From: an uncultured Mycoplasma sp.
GTDB lineage: Bacteria > Bacillota_I > Bacilli_A > RF39 > UBA660
DNA length: 6,194 nucleotides
Assembly: GCA_947565485.1 (NCBI GenBank)
Contig: CANOGG010000079.1
Location: forward strand, 1-6,194
Direction of reading: 5' to 3'
Part shown: in pieces, positions 1 to 5,563 of the stretch
Layout: each line of letters opens with the position of its first letter
Position numbering within the stretch: position 1 is the stretch's first letter
Notes under the pieces: generated by a model
The model's database searches: none
Told to the model about the DNA's origin: nothing
What the model saw: the letters and a program-made list of their open reading frames with translations, nothing else
Position numbers and translations under genes: made by a program

Positions 1-771
1 TTTGATATCTTCATAGTAGTTTTGGAAAACTTCGGCGATATTAAGTTTTAAAGTCTTGGGAACATTTGGTTCTTTAGTTGTAATTAATTTAGTTAGAGCT
101 TCATTTTTTAATCTTTCGATAACATATTTTAATTTAGGATAGCTTGTGTATAGTTCGAATTCTCGAGTGATATTTTCGATTGCTTCATGTGCTTTAGCGT
201 CTCGTTTTTCTTTAATAGATGATAAAGTAGTTAGTAATGTTTTTAAGTTAGTATCACTTGAAATCATTTCGATAGCTAGATTGTTGTCTTTAAAGTATTC
301 AGTAATAACTTGGCCGATGATAGCTATTATTTGAGCTTTGTAACCATTAAAGTTAGAAACTATTTTTTCTTTGGTATTAAATAAGGCTAACATTTGGTTG
401 TATTTTTGGATTATTTGGATGATTTTAATATTAGCTTGATTAAAATATTCTGGTGCATCTTCAGGAATGTCAGAAAAATATTGAGTTAGTTTCTCTAAAT
501 AATATCTTTTGGTATTAGAAAGAGTTGTTTCTTTGGTTGGTTCTTCAAGAATGGTAATATGTGTTTTTAGAACTTTATAAGCTTCATTAAGCATTTGAGT
601 CTTGTAAGTTAGTAAATCTATTTCTTCAGGTGTAGCATTGGGATATAAATCGGGATGATATAATTTGATAATACTCTTAAAAGCTTTTTTTAGTTCTTGT
701 TTTGTAAAATTTTCATTGAATGTGCCGTCTAATTCGTCATTAAATAATTTAAATGCTTCATAAAAAAACAT
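1..771 (-). CDS. J-domain (DnaJ-like) protein, C-terminus beyond the left edge
   Basis: This reading frame stays open for 257 codons from an ATG at 771-769 to the window edge. It is seen only by reading the complement, because its end lies outside. Residues about 20-70 form a J-domain: a basic helix (QELKKAFKSIIKLY), the diagnostic HPD tripeptide at residues 39-41 (KLYHPDLYP), then a third helix containing MLNEAYKVLK. In the family, HPD stimulates the ATPase of the Hsp70 chaperone DnaK, so this is probably a cytoplasmic co-chaperone. No Gly/Phe region or CxxCxGxG zinc repeats follow. Residues 70-257 are polar, Lys/Glu-rich and apparently helical, so this is a J-protein outside the classical DnaJ type, with unknown client specificity. 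The start is supported by AGGGGGA (complement of 780-786) eight bases upstream and by a near-consensus promoter. Plus-strand ORFs inside this span are shadows. Confidence 0.85.
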   Translation of the reverse strand, partial: MFFYEAFKLFNDELDGTFNENFTKQELKKAFKSIIKLYHPDLYPNATPEEIDLLTYKTQMLNEAYKVLKTHITILEEPTKETTLSNTKRYYLEKLTQYFSDIPEDAPEYFNQANIKIIQIIQKYNQMLALFNTKEKIVSNFNGYKAQIIAIIGQVITEYFKDNNLAIEMISSDTNLKTLLTTLSSIKEKRDAKAHEAIENITREFELYTSYPKLKYVIERLKNEALTKLITTKEPNVPKTLKLNIAEVFQNYYEDIK

Positions 772-803
772 TGTAAATTCCCCCTTTTTTTTATTCGAGT
801 AGT

Positions 804-832
804 ATTTTAACATTTTTTTTGGTGTTTGTCAA
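804..832 (-). promoter_or_regulatory. Sigma-A-type promoter of the J-domain gene
   Basis: On the minus strand a perfect -35 TTGACA (complement of 827-832) is followed by a 17-bp spacer and the -10 TAAAAT (complement of 804-809). TGT just before it makes an extended -10. Transcription would start near 797, giving a leader of about 25 nt that contains the G-rich Shine-Dalgarno sequence. It is the best promoter match in the window and suggests constitutive housekeeping expression. Confidence 0.85.
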
Positions 833-861
833 ATTGAGGGATATTATGGGTTTTATTTAAT
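819..861 (+). promoter_or_regulatory. Tentative promoter region of the class A PBP gene
   Basis: Two weak plus-strand candidates overlap here. One pairs TTGGTG (819-824) with TATTAT (842-847) over a 17-bp spacer. The other pairs TTGAGG (834-839) with TTTAAT (856-861) over 16 bp. Both have a poor -35. The first overlaps the divergent J-gene promoter, so the two genes may share polymerase access. I cannot decide between them from sequence. Confidence 0.3.
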
Positions 862-887
862 CATATTAGTAAAGGGTGAATTACGTT

Positions 888-2840
888 TTGAAAATGCTGA
901 GATTTTTAGTTAAAATGGGAATATTTATGTTTGTCTCATTTATTGTGGTGATAATAGGTTTGTATACGTATGCTTTTTTGAGTCCAAAGCTCGAGCTTAA
1001 GACTGCGGGGCAGTATTATATATATGATGGGAAAGATGAGCTTTTAAATCAGGGGTCGAAGTCGAGTAAATGGGCCGAGCTAGATAAGATAAATTATAAT
1101 TTAATAAATGCGACGGTTAGTATAGAAGATAAGAATTTTTATAAACATCATGGGTTTGATTATTTAAGAATTGCAAAAGCAATGTATCTTAATATTAAGA
1201 ATAAGAGGATAACACAGGGGGCATCGACGATATCCCAGCAGTATGTAAAAAATATTTATTTAGACTTTAGTTCGACGTGGGAGAGGAAGATTGAAGAGGC
1301 TTTTTTGACGCTAGAGCTCGAGGTACAGTATTCGAAAGAGGAGATATTAGAGGGGTATCTTAATACGATAAATTATGGTCAGGGGAATTTTGGGATTGCG
1401 AATGCTAGTAGGTATTATTTTAATAAAGAACCGCTTGATTTAACATTGGAAGAGTCTTTGGTGTTAGCAGGTATTCCAAATAGTCCCGCGAATTATAATC
1501 CAGTTGCTAATTATGATTTAGCAATAGAAAGAGCGAAAATGGTGGGGCGTAGTATGGTTAGTAATGGGTATATATCAGAAAGTGATTTGGAGGGTTGTTT
1601 TCAAGATAGATTAGAAATTTATGGGAAGAGTTCGGAAGAGAATTTGGATATGCTAATGTATTATCAAGATGCGGTGATGCAGGAGCTTAAAAGTATAAAA
1701 ACTATTCCTGATGCTTTGATACAAAAAGGGGGTATTAAGATATATACATATTTGGATATAGAGGCCCAGGAGGCGTTAGAGAAGAATACACTTAAGTATT
1801 TAGATAAGACGGAGTTACAGGCGGCTAGTGTAGTAGTAGACCCAAGTACAGGGGGAGTTATAGCGTTATCGGGGGGAGTTAATTATGTGAAGAGTCAGTA
1901 TAATAGAGCAATAAATTCAGAGAGAGGAGTAGGTTCGGCGATGAAGCCTTTTCTTTATTATGGAGCTTTAGAAGAGGGAATGACTTCTTCATCAACATTT
2001 AATAGTCAATATACGTCATTTACGCTTAGTAATGGGACAGTTTATTCACCTAAGAATTATGGGTCGATATATGCGAATAAAGCGATTACAATGGCAGAAG
2101 CACTGGCAGTTTCAGATAATGTTTATGCGGTTAAGACAAATATGTTTTTGGGGCCAGAGAAGTTAATAGATACAGCTAAAAGAGTGGGTATTAAAGCAGA
2201 GTTAGAGGCAGTGCCATCGCTTGCTTTAGGAACAAGTGGGATGTCGGTTATGGATTTGGCTAGAGGGTATAATACATTTGCAACAGGAGGTTTTAAGAAA
2301 GATATTTCTTTAATTAGGAAGATAATTGATGGCGAGGGGAATGTTTTGTATGAAAATAAAGAGAGAAAAAGTTTGGTCTTGAATACTAATTATACATATA
2401 TTTTGAATGAAATGATGACTAGTACGACTAATATTCAGTTTAGAGATTATACAAATCCAACTTGTTTAGTTATAGCATCACAGTTATCACGGAAGTATGC
2501 GATTAAGACAGGGACAACGAATAGTGATTATTGGATAGCGGGGTATAATCCTCAAGTACTCATGGTTACTTGGGTGGGGTATGATGATAATAGAGATGTA
2601 GAGACAGAGTATGCGGCGATAACTAAGCATATATGGGCAGATACAGTGGAGGATATAGTTAAGGATACAGAACCTGCATGGTATGAGATGCCTAGTAATG
2701 TAGTGGGGGTGCTACTAGATGCAGTTAGTGGAAAACCGACTAATGATACATCGAGAGCGACGTTATTTTATTATGTGAAAGGAACAGAGGATAGTTTTGG
2801 AAGTGGGGAGTATGTGTTTAAGGAAGAAGATGAGGAATAA
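888..2840 (+). CDS. Bifunctional class A penicillin-binding protein (GT51 + transpeptidase)
   Basis: This enzyme polymerises lipid II glycan strands and cross-links peptidoglycan at the outer face of the membrane. A short basic tail and one membrane segment (about residues 6-30) precede the GT51 domain. Its motifs are EDKNFYKHHGFD with catalytic Glu80, QGASTISQQ at 110-118, RKIEEA with the second Glu137, SKEEILEGYLN at 149-159 and LAGIPNSP at 193-200. The transpeptidase domain has SAMK (Ser350 nucleophile, Lys353), SDN at 409-411 and KTGTT at 540-544. All active-site residues are present. At 650 residues it has the usual class A length without extra C-terminal modules; the tail is acidic. Start choice: TTG at 888 lies eight bases after GGTGA (875-879). 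The frame also opens at a GTG at 876, whose own Shine-Dalgarno would be absorbed into the start, and ATG at 894 is too far from it. The gene stands alone and ends TAA-TAG. Which PBP1 paralogue it is cannot be told. Confidence 0.95.
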   Translation: MKMLRFLVKMGIFMFVSFIVVIIGLYTYAFLSPKLELKTAGQYYIYDGKDELLNQGSKSSKWAELDKINYNLINATVSIEDKNFYKHHGFDYLRIAKAMYLNIKNKRITQGASTISQQYVKNIYLDFSSTWERKIEEAFLTLELEVQYSKEEILEGYLNTINYGQGNFGIANASRYYFNKEPLDLTLEESLVLAGIPNSPANYNPVANYDLAIERAKMVGRSMVSNGYISESDLEGCFQDRLEIYGKSSEENLDMLMYYQDAVMQELKSIKTIPDALIQKGGIKIYTYLDIEAQEALEKNTLKYLDKTELQAASVVVDPSTGGVIALSGGVNYVKSQYNRAINSERGVGSAMKPFLYYGALEEGMTSSSTFNSQYTSFTLSNGTVYSPKNYGSIYANKAITMAEALAVSDNVYAVKTNMFLGPEKLIDTAKRVGIKAELEAVPSLALGTSGMSVMDLARGYNTFATGGFKKDISLIRKIIDGEGNVLYENKERKSLVLNTNYTYILNEMMTSTTNIQFRDYTNPTCLVIASQLSRKYAIKTGTTNSDYWIAGYNPQVLMVTWVGYDDNRDVETEYAAITKHIWADTVEDIVKDTEPAWYEMPSNVVGVLLDAVSGKPTNDTSRATLFYYVKGTEDSFGSGEYVFKEEDEE

Positions 2841-2855
2841 TAGAGTGTTGATAAG

Positions 2856-2878
2856 TTAGGAGTTATTAACAATCCTAA
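2856..2878 (+). other. Short hairpin after the PBP stop
   Basis: TTAGGA (2856-2861) pairs with TCCTAA (2873-2878), with a small inner GTTA/TAAC. It lies 16 bases after the PBP stop but no T-run follows, so it is a poor intrinsic terminator; it could protect the mRNA 3' end. The left arm with its flank (GATAAG-TTAGGAG, 2850-2862) resembles the inverted-repeat ends at 3007 and 3262 minus a CG. Confidence 0.3.
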
Positions 2879-2904
2879 ATATTAATAAAGTTAGAAAACC
2901 AATG

Positions 2905-2944
2905 AAAAAAGGTTTAAGTGGAAAGATTATTTTTACTTAAACCT
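2905..2944 (-). terminator. Intrinsic terminator, minus orientation
   Basis: A perfect 10-bp stem is formed by AGGTTTAAGT (2910-2919) and ACTTAAACCT (2935-2944) around a 15-base loop. Read on the minus strand the stem is followed by a U-run (complement of 2905-2910). Read on the plus strand it is followed by A-rich sequence, so it does not obviously terminate the PBP transcript. No minus-strand gene precedes it except the 256-bp unit, which suggests a minus-strand RNA may end here. Confidence 0.5.
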
Positions 2945-2970
2945 ATAAAAAAATTTTGTAGATAAAATAA

Positions 2971-2997
2971 TTGCATATATATAAATTGTGGTAGAAT
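2971..2997 (+). promoter_or_regulatory. Extended -10 promoter reading into the 256-bp unit
   Basis: TGG-TAGAAT (2989-2997) is an extended -10 with five of six consensus bases in the hexamer. A loose -35, TTGCAT, lies at 2971-2976 with a short 15-bp spacer. The predicted start (about 3004) falls within a few bases of the left arm of the inverted repeat, as expected if the unit is transcribed as an RNA closed by that stem. Confidence 0.4.
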
Positions 2998-3006
2998 TAA
3001 CTTAAG

Positions 3007-3018
3007 TAAGCGTTAGGA
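3007..3018 (+). repeat. Left arm of 12-bp inverted repeat
   Basis: TAAGCGTTAGGA is the exact reverse complement of 3251-3262. It begins with TA, which could be half of a TA target duplication, and the match stops at both neighbouring bases. Confidence 0.85.
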
Positions 3019-3250
3019 GCTAATGTCTTACTATTTATTTTTAGATTTGACATTAATCGTTCTATTGTCAATAATAATTGTAATAGAGATGACTATTGCC
3101 TTTTTATTTTGCCTGCTTTTAAACAAGCTTTTTTATTATAGCTATAATTACTTCTAGACAAACTTGCCATCCTCATCTTTAAATTTCTATCAAAACTTCC
3201 AAATTAAAAGGCGGTATCAGAAAAGATACTCGTAAATAGCAGGCAATATT

Positions 3251-3262
3251 TCCTAACGCTTA
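3251..3262 (-). repeat. Right arm of 12-bp inverted repeat
   Basis: TCCTAACGCTTA pairs perfectly with 3007-3018 across 232 intervening bases. It ends in TA. Apart from that dinucleotide, the outer flanks show no matching target-site duplication. Confidence 0.85.
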
Positions 3263-3267
3263 TCTTT

Positions 3268-3281
3268 ACATTATATAATGT
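3268..3281. promoter_or_regulatory. Palindrome holding a TATAAT box, possible minus-strand promoter
   Basis: ACATTATATAATGT is a perfect 14-bp palindrome. On the minus strand it contains TATAAT (complement of 3270-3275), placed so that transcription would start around 3263, right at the edge of the right repeat arm. No good -35 is present (TATAAA at 17 bp). It mirrors the plus-strand promoter at the other end of the unit. Confidence 0.3.
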
Positions 3282-3445
3282 CTACTAAAAGTTTTATAGT
3301 GCATTTTTAGAGTATATAGTTAATATTATGTATTAAAATAGTTTTTAGGGTATATCTTAATTACAAGTTATTGAGAGAAATAAATTTGGAGATTGGAATG
3401 ATGATAATGATTTTTTAACCAACTTTATAAGTGTTATTATAGAAA

Positions 3446-3483
3446 GTAAAAAGATAAAGTCCCTTAATATAAGACTTTATCTT
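3446..3483 (-). terminator. Intrinsic terminator of the surface-protein gene
   Basis: A perfect 11-bp stem, AAGATAAAGTC (3451-3461) with GACTTTATCTT (3473-3483), has an 11-base loop. On the minus strand it begins 18 bases after the TAG stop of the 448-aa gene and is followed by TTTAC and more Ts, so it should end that transcript. Confidence 0.75.
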
Positions 3484-3501
3484 AAAAAATTTCTGATAAC
3501 G

Positions 3502-4848
3502 CTATGTTCCTGATACGATATAAGGTTTTGTAGAAGTGCCCTCACCGCCTGCTAGAAATTCAGTATTTTCTTTCAGGTTGATGACGGGTTTTACGTAAAA
3601 GCTTGTATTTGAATATGTCCATCCTATAGATCCATCAATTCCATTTATTGCAACTATTCCGGCTTGAAATCTAAAATCAAGTGGAGTCATAGTATAATAT
3701 CTGTATGAGCAAAGCCATGAATTTTTGTTTTTGGGATTGGCAGAATTTTCATTAACTAATCCTCCTAAAATTCCTTCATCCGCAGTTAATAATCCTATTG
3801 GTGTTTTAAAAATATCGTTCTTGTTGCATGTTAAACTTGGTGTATAATTTTTTAATCTAAAATTAGCTCCGTAAAATGTTGTATCTGTTCCTGTCCCTCC
3901 TTTACCATCAATGTCTGAAGTTGTGGAACTAGGGGTTCTATCATTACAGAAGCCGGCATCTAAGTCTATTTTTTTGGAATAATTTATATTATTTGCTATT
4001 ACAGTGTTATACCAGCCATAAAGTGTTTCTTTATCAGTGGAATTAGTTTCGCCAAGAATTGTAGAATTTGTACCATTTCCATGAACATAATTAGCTGTAT
4101 ATTTAAAACCAACATACATATTATCATCGTTTTTAGGATTAAACATTTTTTTACCAATTGTTGTTCCTTCACCTGTTGTTGGTGGTGCTTCTGTTGTTGA
4201 TGGACTTAGTCCAGAATATATAATTCTTAGCGAACCATTAGAGTTAGTTCTGATAATTCGCCACCAAATGTATTGGTCGCCATCTTTGCCAAATACTACC
4301 CAGTTATTGTTAATTTCTCCGCGATAGTATTTTATTGGGCTACTACCATTAGAAAAATCAGATTCGTTCCAAATATATATACCATTTCCTTCAATTCCAG
4401 AAAAATCAGGAGGTGTATTGATGGTATTTAGATTTGCAATAAGCTTTGTTGTATTAATTTGACTACCTTTATTAAAATATAAATAACATTTTGTACCTTT
4501 TTTTGTAATTCCATCTAATATTATTTTTCCATTATTATATGAAATATATATATTGTTATCTTTGATTTTATTAACTTCACATCTTGTTTTTCCATCTTCG
4601 AAATTTAAGTTATATCCTGATGCGGGTATATCATTCGTCTCGATAAATTCACCATAATCATTTTCTAAGTAGAGTGCAACAGTGTTTATATCTGATTTTT
4701 CGTAATTAATTATTCCAGTTGCTATTTTGATACTTTTTGTATTGCGATATTTAGAAAAACTTATATTTTGTAATATGGTTATTAATGATAATACTATAAA
4801 TATAATTATTGTTTTTTTTCGGTTATTTTTTAATTTTTTTATTCTCAT
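3502..4848 (-). CDS. Secreted or membrane-anchored 448-aa surface protein, unknown function
   Basis: A basic N-terminus (KKLKNNRKK) and a hydrophobic helix at about residues 13-28 indicate export, as an uncleaved anchor or signal peptide. The following SFSKYRNTKSIKIATGIINY region loosely recalls the start of TasA/camelysin-type matrix proteins. Residues 55-126 look like a small beta domain with Cys90 and Cys121, which could form a disulfide. Residues 157-212 (GIYIWNES, YIWWRIIRT, LRIIYSG) and 372-446 (NSWLCSYRYY, VKPVINLK, GEGTSTKPYIV) match in style a C-terminal ligand-binding-like module seen in many uncultured gut Firmicutes surface proteins, similar to DUF6273-type modules. That assignment is from memory and tentative. 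A Ser/Thr-rich stretch (about 213-230) may be a linker. There is no LPXTG. ATG at 4848 has AGGTG eight bases upstream and overlaps the small ORF by ATGA. It ends in TAG followed by a terminator. Confidence 0.85.
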   Translation of the reverse strand: MRIKKLKNNRKKTIIIFIVLSLITILQNISFSKYRNTKSIKIATGIINYEKSDINTVALYLENDYGEFIETNDIPASGYNLNFEDGKTRCEVNKIKDNNIYISYNNGKIILDGITKKGTKCYLYFNKGSQINTTKLIANLNTINTPPDFSGIEGNGIYIWNESDFSNGSSPIKYYRGEINNNWVVFGKDGDQYIWWRIIRTNSNGSLRIIYSGLSPSTTEAPPTTGEGTTIGKKMFNPKNDDNMYVGFKYTANYVHGNGTNSTILGETNSTDKETLYGWYNTVIANNINYSKKIDLDAGFCNDRTPSSTTSDIDGKGGTGTDTTFYGANFRLKNYTPSLTCNKNDIFKTPIGLLTADEGILGGLVNENSANPKNKNSWLCSYRYYTMTPLDFRFQAGIVAINGIDGSIGWTYSNTSFYVKPVINLKENTEFLAGGEGTSTKPYIVSGT

Positions 4849-4934
4849 ATAGATTGCACCTGATGTATTACTTCATTTATTGAGTCATGTAAAAAAATAT
4901 TTGTCTTATGACCAATTTCCAAACTCTCTAACAT
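4845..4934 (-). CDS. Small ORF (29 aa) coupled to the surface-protein gene
   Basis: Too short for standard gene calling, this ORF starts with an ATG at 4934-4932, nine bases after AGGAAG (complement of 4944-4949), one of the better Shine-Dalgarno sequences in the window. The product begins MLESLEIGHK and ends IHQVQSI; it is polar with no membrane segment or Cys. Its TGA overlaps the next ATG as ATGA, the classic arrangement for translational coupling to the 448-aa protein. A longer in-frame start at 4958 (MKVRKIKN...) lacks a ribosome binding site. It lies on the leader of the transcript from the 4986-5014 promoter. It may be a leader peptide that sets expression of the surface protein, a small protein in its own right, or a gene remnant. 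I recognise no family. Confidence 0.45.
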   Translation of the reverse strand: MLESLEIGHKTNIFLHDSINEVIHQVQSI

Positions 4935-4963
4935 GTTTTTTATCTTCCTCACTTTCATAATAA

Positions 4964-4979
4964 ATTAGAAATTTCTAAT
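4964..4979. repeat. Perfect 16-bp palindrome at the minus-strand transcription start
   Basis: ATTAGAAATTTCTAAT is self-complementary. It occupies about +1 to +16 of the predicted minus-strand transcript, so it could be a third regulator site or a weak 5' hairpin. Its sequence differs from the two CAACATAT-type sites next to it. Confidence 0.5.
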
Positions 4980-4985
4980 ATAGAT

Positions 4986-5014
4986 ATTATACAACATATG
5001 TGTTCATAATTCAA
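4986..5014 (-). promoter_or_regulatory. Promoter of the small ORF and surface-protein transcript
   Basis: On the minus strand, -35 TTGAAT (complement of 5009-5014), a 17-bp spacer and a perfect -10 TATAAT (complement of 4986-4991) predict a start near 4979 and a leader of about 130 nt ahead of the 448-aa gene. Operator site 1 lies wholly within the spacer and site 2 overlaps the -35, so bound repressor should block polymerase. Confidence 0.7.
4992..5005. promoter_or_regulatory. Operator site 1 (near-palindrome)
   Basis: CAACATATGTGTTC matches site 2 at 12 of 14 positions. Its centre is 20 bp, about two helical turns, from that of site 2. It lies between the -35 and -10 of the minus-strand promoter. 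Confidence 0.55.
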
Positions 5015-5025
5015 CATATATGTTG
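5012..5025. promoter_or_regulatory. Operator site 2 (perfect palindrome)
   Basis: CAACATATATGTTG is a perfect 14-bp palindrome, the form expected for a dimeric XRE-family repressor. It overlaps the -35 of the minus-strand promoter and the extended -10 of the regulator's own promoter, so one bound dimer could silence both directions. The binding protein is inferred from adjacency. Confidence 0.6.
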
Positions 5026-5029
5026 TAAT
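5021..5029 (+). promoter_or_regulatory. Extended -10 promoter of the XRE regulator
   Basis: TGT-TGTAAT is an extended -10 with five of six hexamer matches. Only a weak -35 (TTCATA, 5003-5008, short spacer) is present. The predicted start near 5036 gives a 23-nt leader. Overlap with operator site 2 suggests negative autoregulation. Confidence 0.45.
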
Positions 5030-5058
5030 TTGTGAAAGAATAATATTGGTGAGTAAAA

Positions 5059-5301
5059 ATGTATTATAATGAGAGAATTAAATGGATAAGAGATTGTGAT
5101 AATATAAAACAGAAAGATATAGCAGATTATTTGGGGATAAAGCAGCAACAATATGCTAGATATGAAAAAGGAGTAAATGTAATGCCTGTTACTTATTTAA
5201 GGAAAATTTGTGAGTATTTGGATGTTTCGGCTGATTATCTTTTGGGGTTAGTTGATGAAAGAAAATCATATAAGTCAAAAGATAACGATAGTGATATTTA
5301 G
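5059..5301 (+). CDS. XRE-family helix-turn-helix transcriptional regulator
   Basis: This 80-residue protein is almost entirely a Cro/C1-type HTH domain. Helix 1 is NERIKWIRDC. The HTH pair is QKDIADYLGIKQQQYARYEKG (about residues 18-38), with the recognition helix near 27-36. It closes with YLRKICEYLDVSADYLLGL, whose VSADYLLG is a hallmark of these small repressors. A short charged tail follows and there is no ligand or protease domain. ATG at 5059 follows GGTGAG (5048-5053) by five bases. It stops at TAG and is the first of three tandem XRE genes, the other two of which are broken. Paired palindromic sites in front of it, covering promoters in both directions, indicate it represses itself and the divergent surface-protein transcript. 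That role is inferred; the family assignment is secure. Confidence 0.9.
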   Translation: MYYNERIKWIRDCDNIKQKDIADYLGIKQQQYARYEKGVNVMPVTYLRKICEYLDVSADYLLGLVDERKSYKSKDNDSDI

Positions 5302-5334
5302 TATTTATGAAAAAATTTTAATAGGGGATTTAGA

Positions 5335-5556
5335 ATGATACATTAGGATAGATTAAAGCAGTTGCGCGTAAGAAATGTTGATACTCAAAAATATTTAGCT
5401 TCTTTTTTAGATACTAGTTTGGAGGCTTATGGACAGTATGAGAGAGAGTATGAGTTGTTGCCAGTGAAATATTTAATATTTTTATGTGATTATTTTGATG
5501 TTTCGATAGATTATGTATTTGGTTTTACGGCTGTGAAAAAGTATAAAAATATTTGA
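5335..5556 (+). pseudogene. XRE-family regulator with an amber codon at position 4
   Basis: A normal start exists at ATG 5335, six bases after AGGGGA (5323-5328), but the reading is M-I-H-stop: TAG at 5344-5346. Beyond it the same frame continues as DRLKQLRVRN and an XRE domain ending DYFDVSIDYVFGF, to TGA at 5554-5556. Aligned without gaps to the intact upstream regulator, the amber sits where that protein has Asn4, so a single base change explains it. The only in-frame restart is TTG at 5362, which lacks a good ribosome binding site and would remove most of helix 1. TAG ends two other genes here naturally, so it is not a sense codon. Functional initiation at 5362 cannot be fully excluded, but an inactivated paralogue is the simpler reading. 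Confidence 0.75.
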
Positions 5557-5563
5557 AAAGGGA

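Larger units (their letters stand above)
3007..3262 (+). ncRNA. Candidate structured RNA or MITE bounded by 12-bp inverted repeats
   Basis: The ends are a perfect 12-bp inverted repeat. Read on the plus strand, the left arm is followed by GC, then hairpin 1 (TAATGTC 3021-3027 with GACATTA 3049-3055) and hairpin 2 (TCTATT 3061-3066 with AATAGA 3082-3087, plus inner CAAT/ATTG). Then TATTGCC (3094-3100) pairs with GGCAATA (3242-3248), two bases from the right arm. A small hairpin, GTATC/GATAC, lies near 3215-3230. Retron RNAs share this plan: a1/a2 end repeats, AGC with a branching G after a1, msr hairpins, then an msd stem beside a2. No reverse transcriptase is in the window, so this would be a solo unit. 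Alternatively, inner 10-bp arms flanked by TA fit a MITE of the IS630/Tc1-mariner type. I see no signature of tmRNA, RNase P, SRP or T-box RNA. Strand is uncertain. Confidence 0.4.
2841..3501. other. Gene-free 660-base interval between convergent genes
   Basis: No ORF here has a credible ribosome binding site plus useful length. The interval holds a weak hairpin after the PBP gene, a minus-oriented terminator, the 256-bp inverted-repeat unit and the terminator of the surface-protein gene. Bases 3282-3445 are plain AT-rich DNA in which I see only a six-codon ORF (3398-3418) behind a GGAG, which I do not regard as a gene. Confidence 0.7.

Noticed and set aside
146..334. 62-codon plus-strand ORF
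   Set aside because: It lies inside the J-domain gene on the opposite strand, has no ribosome binding site and no recognisable protein features; it is a shadow.
3093..3176. Minus-strand short ORF (MRMASLSRSNYSYNKK..., 27 codons) inside the 256-bp unit
   Set aside because: It lacks a spaced Shine-Dalgarno sequence and overlaps the predicted stems; the length is within chance for this base composition. It is also not a tmRNA tag.
3007..3262. Invertible promoter (phase-variation inverton) between inverted repeats
   Set aside because: Both flanking genes point toward the unit, so flipping an internal promoter would drive neither in the sense direction, and no invertase is in the window.
3007..3262. 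tmRNA, RNase P RNA, SRP RNA or T-box leader
   Set aside because: I looked on both strands for their conserved cores (tRNA-like CCA end, P4 region, GNAR tetraloop region, T-box motif) and saw none.
3398..3418. Six-codon ORF behind a GGAG sequence
   Set aside because: It is too short to support as a gene and has no relation to a neighbouring start.
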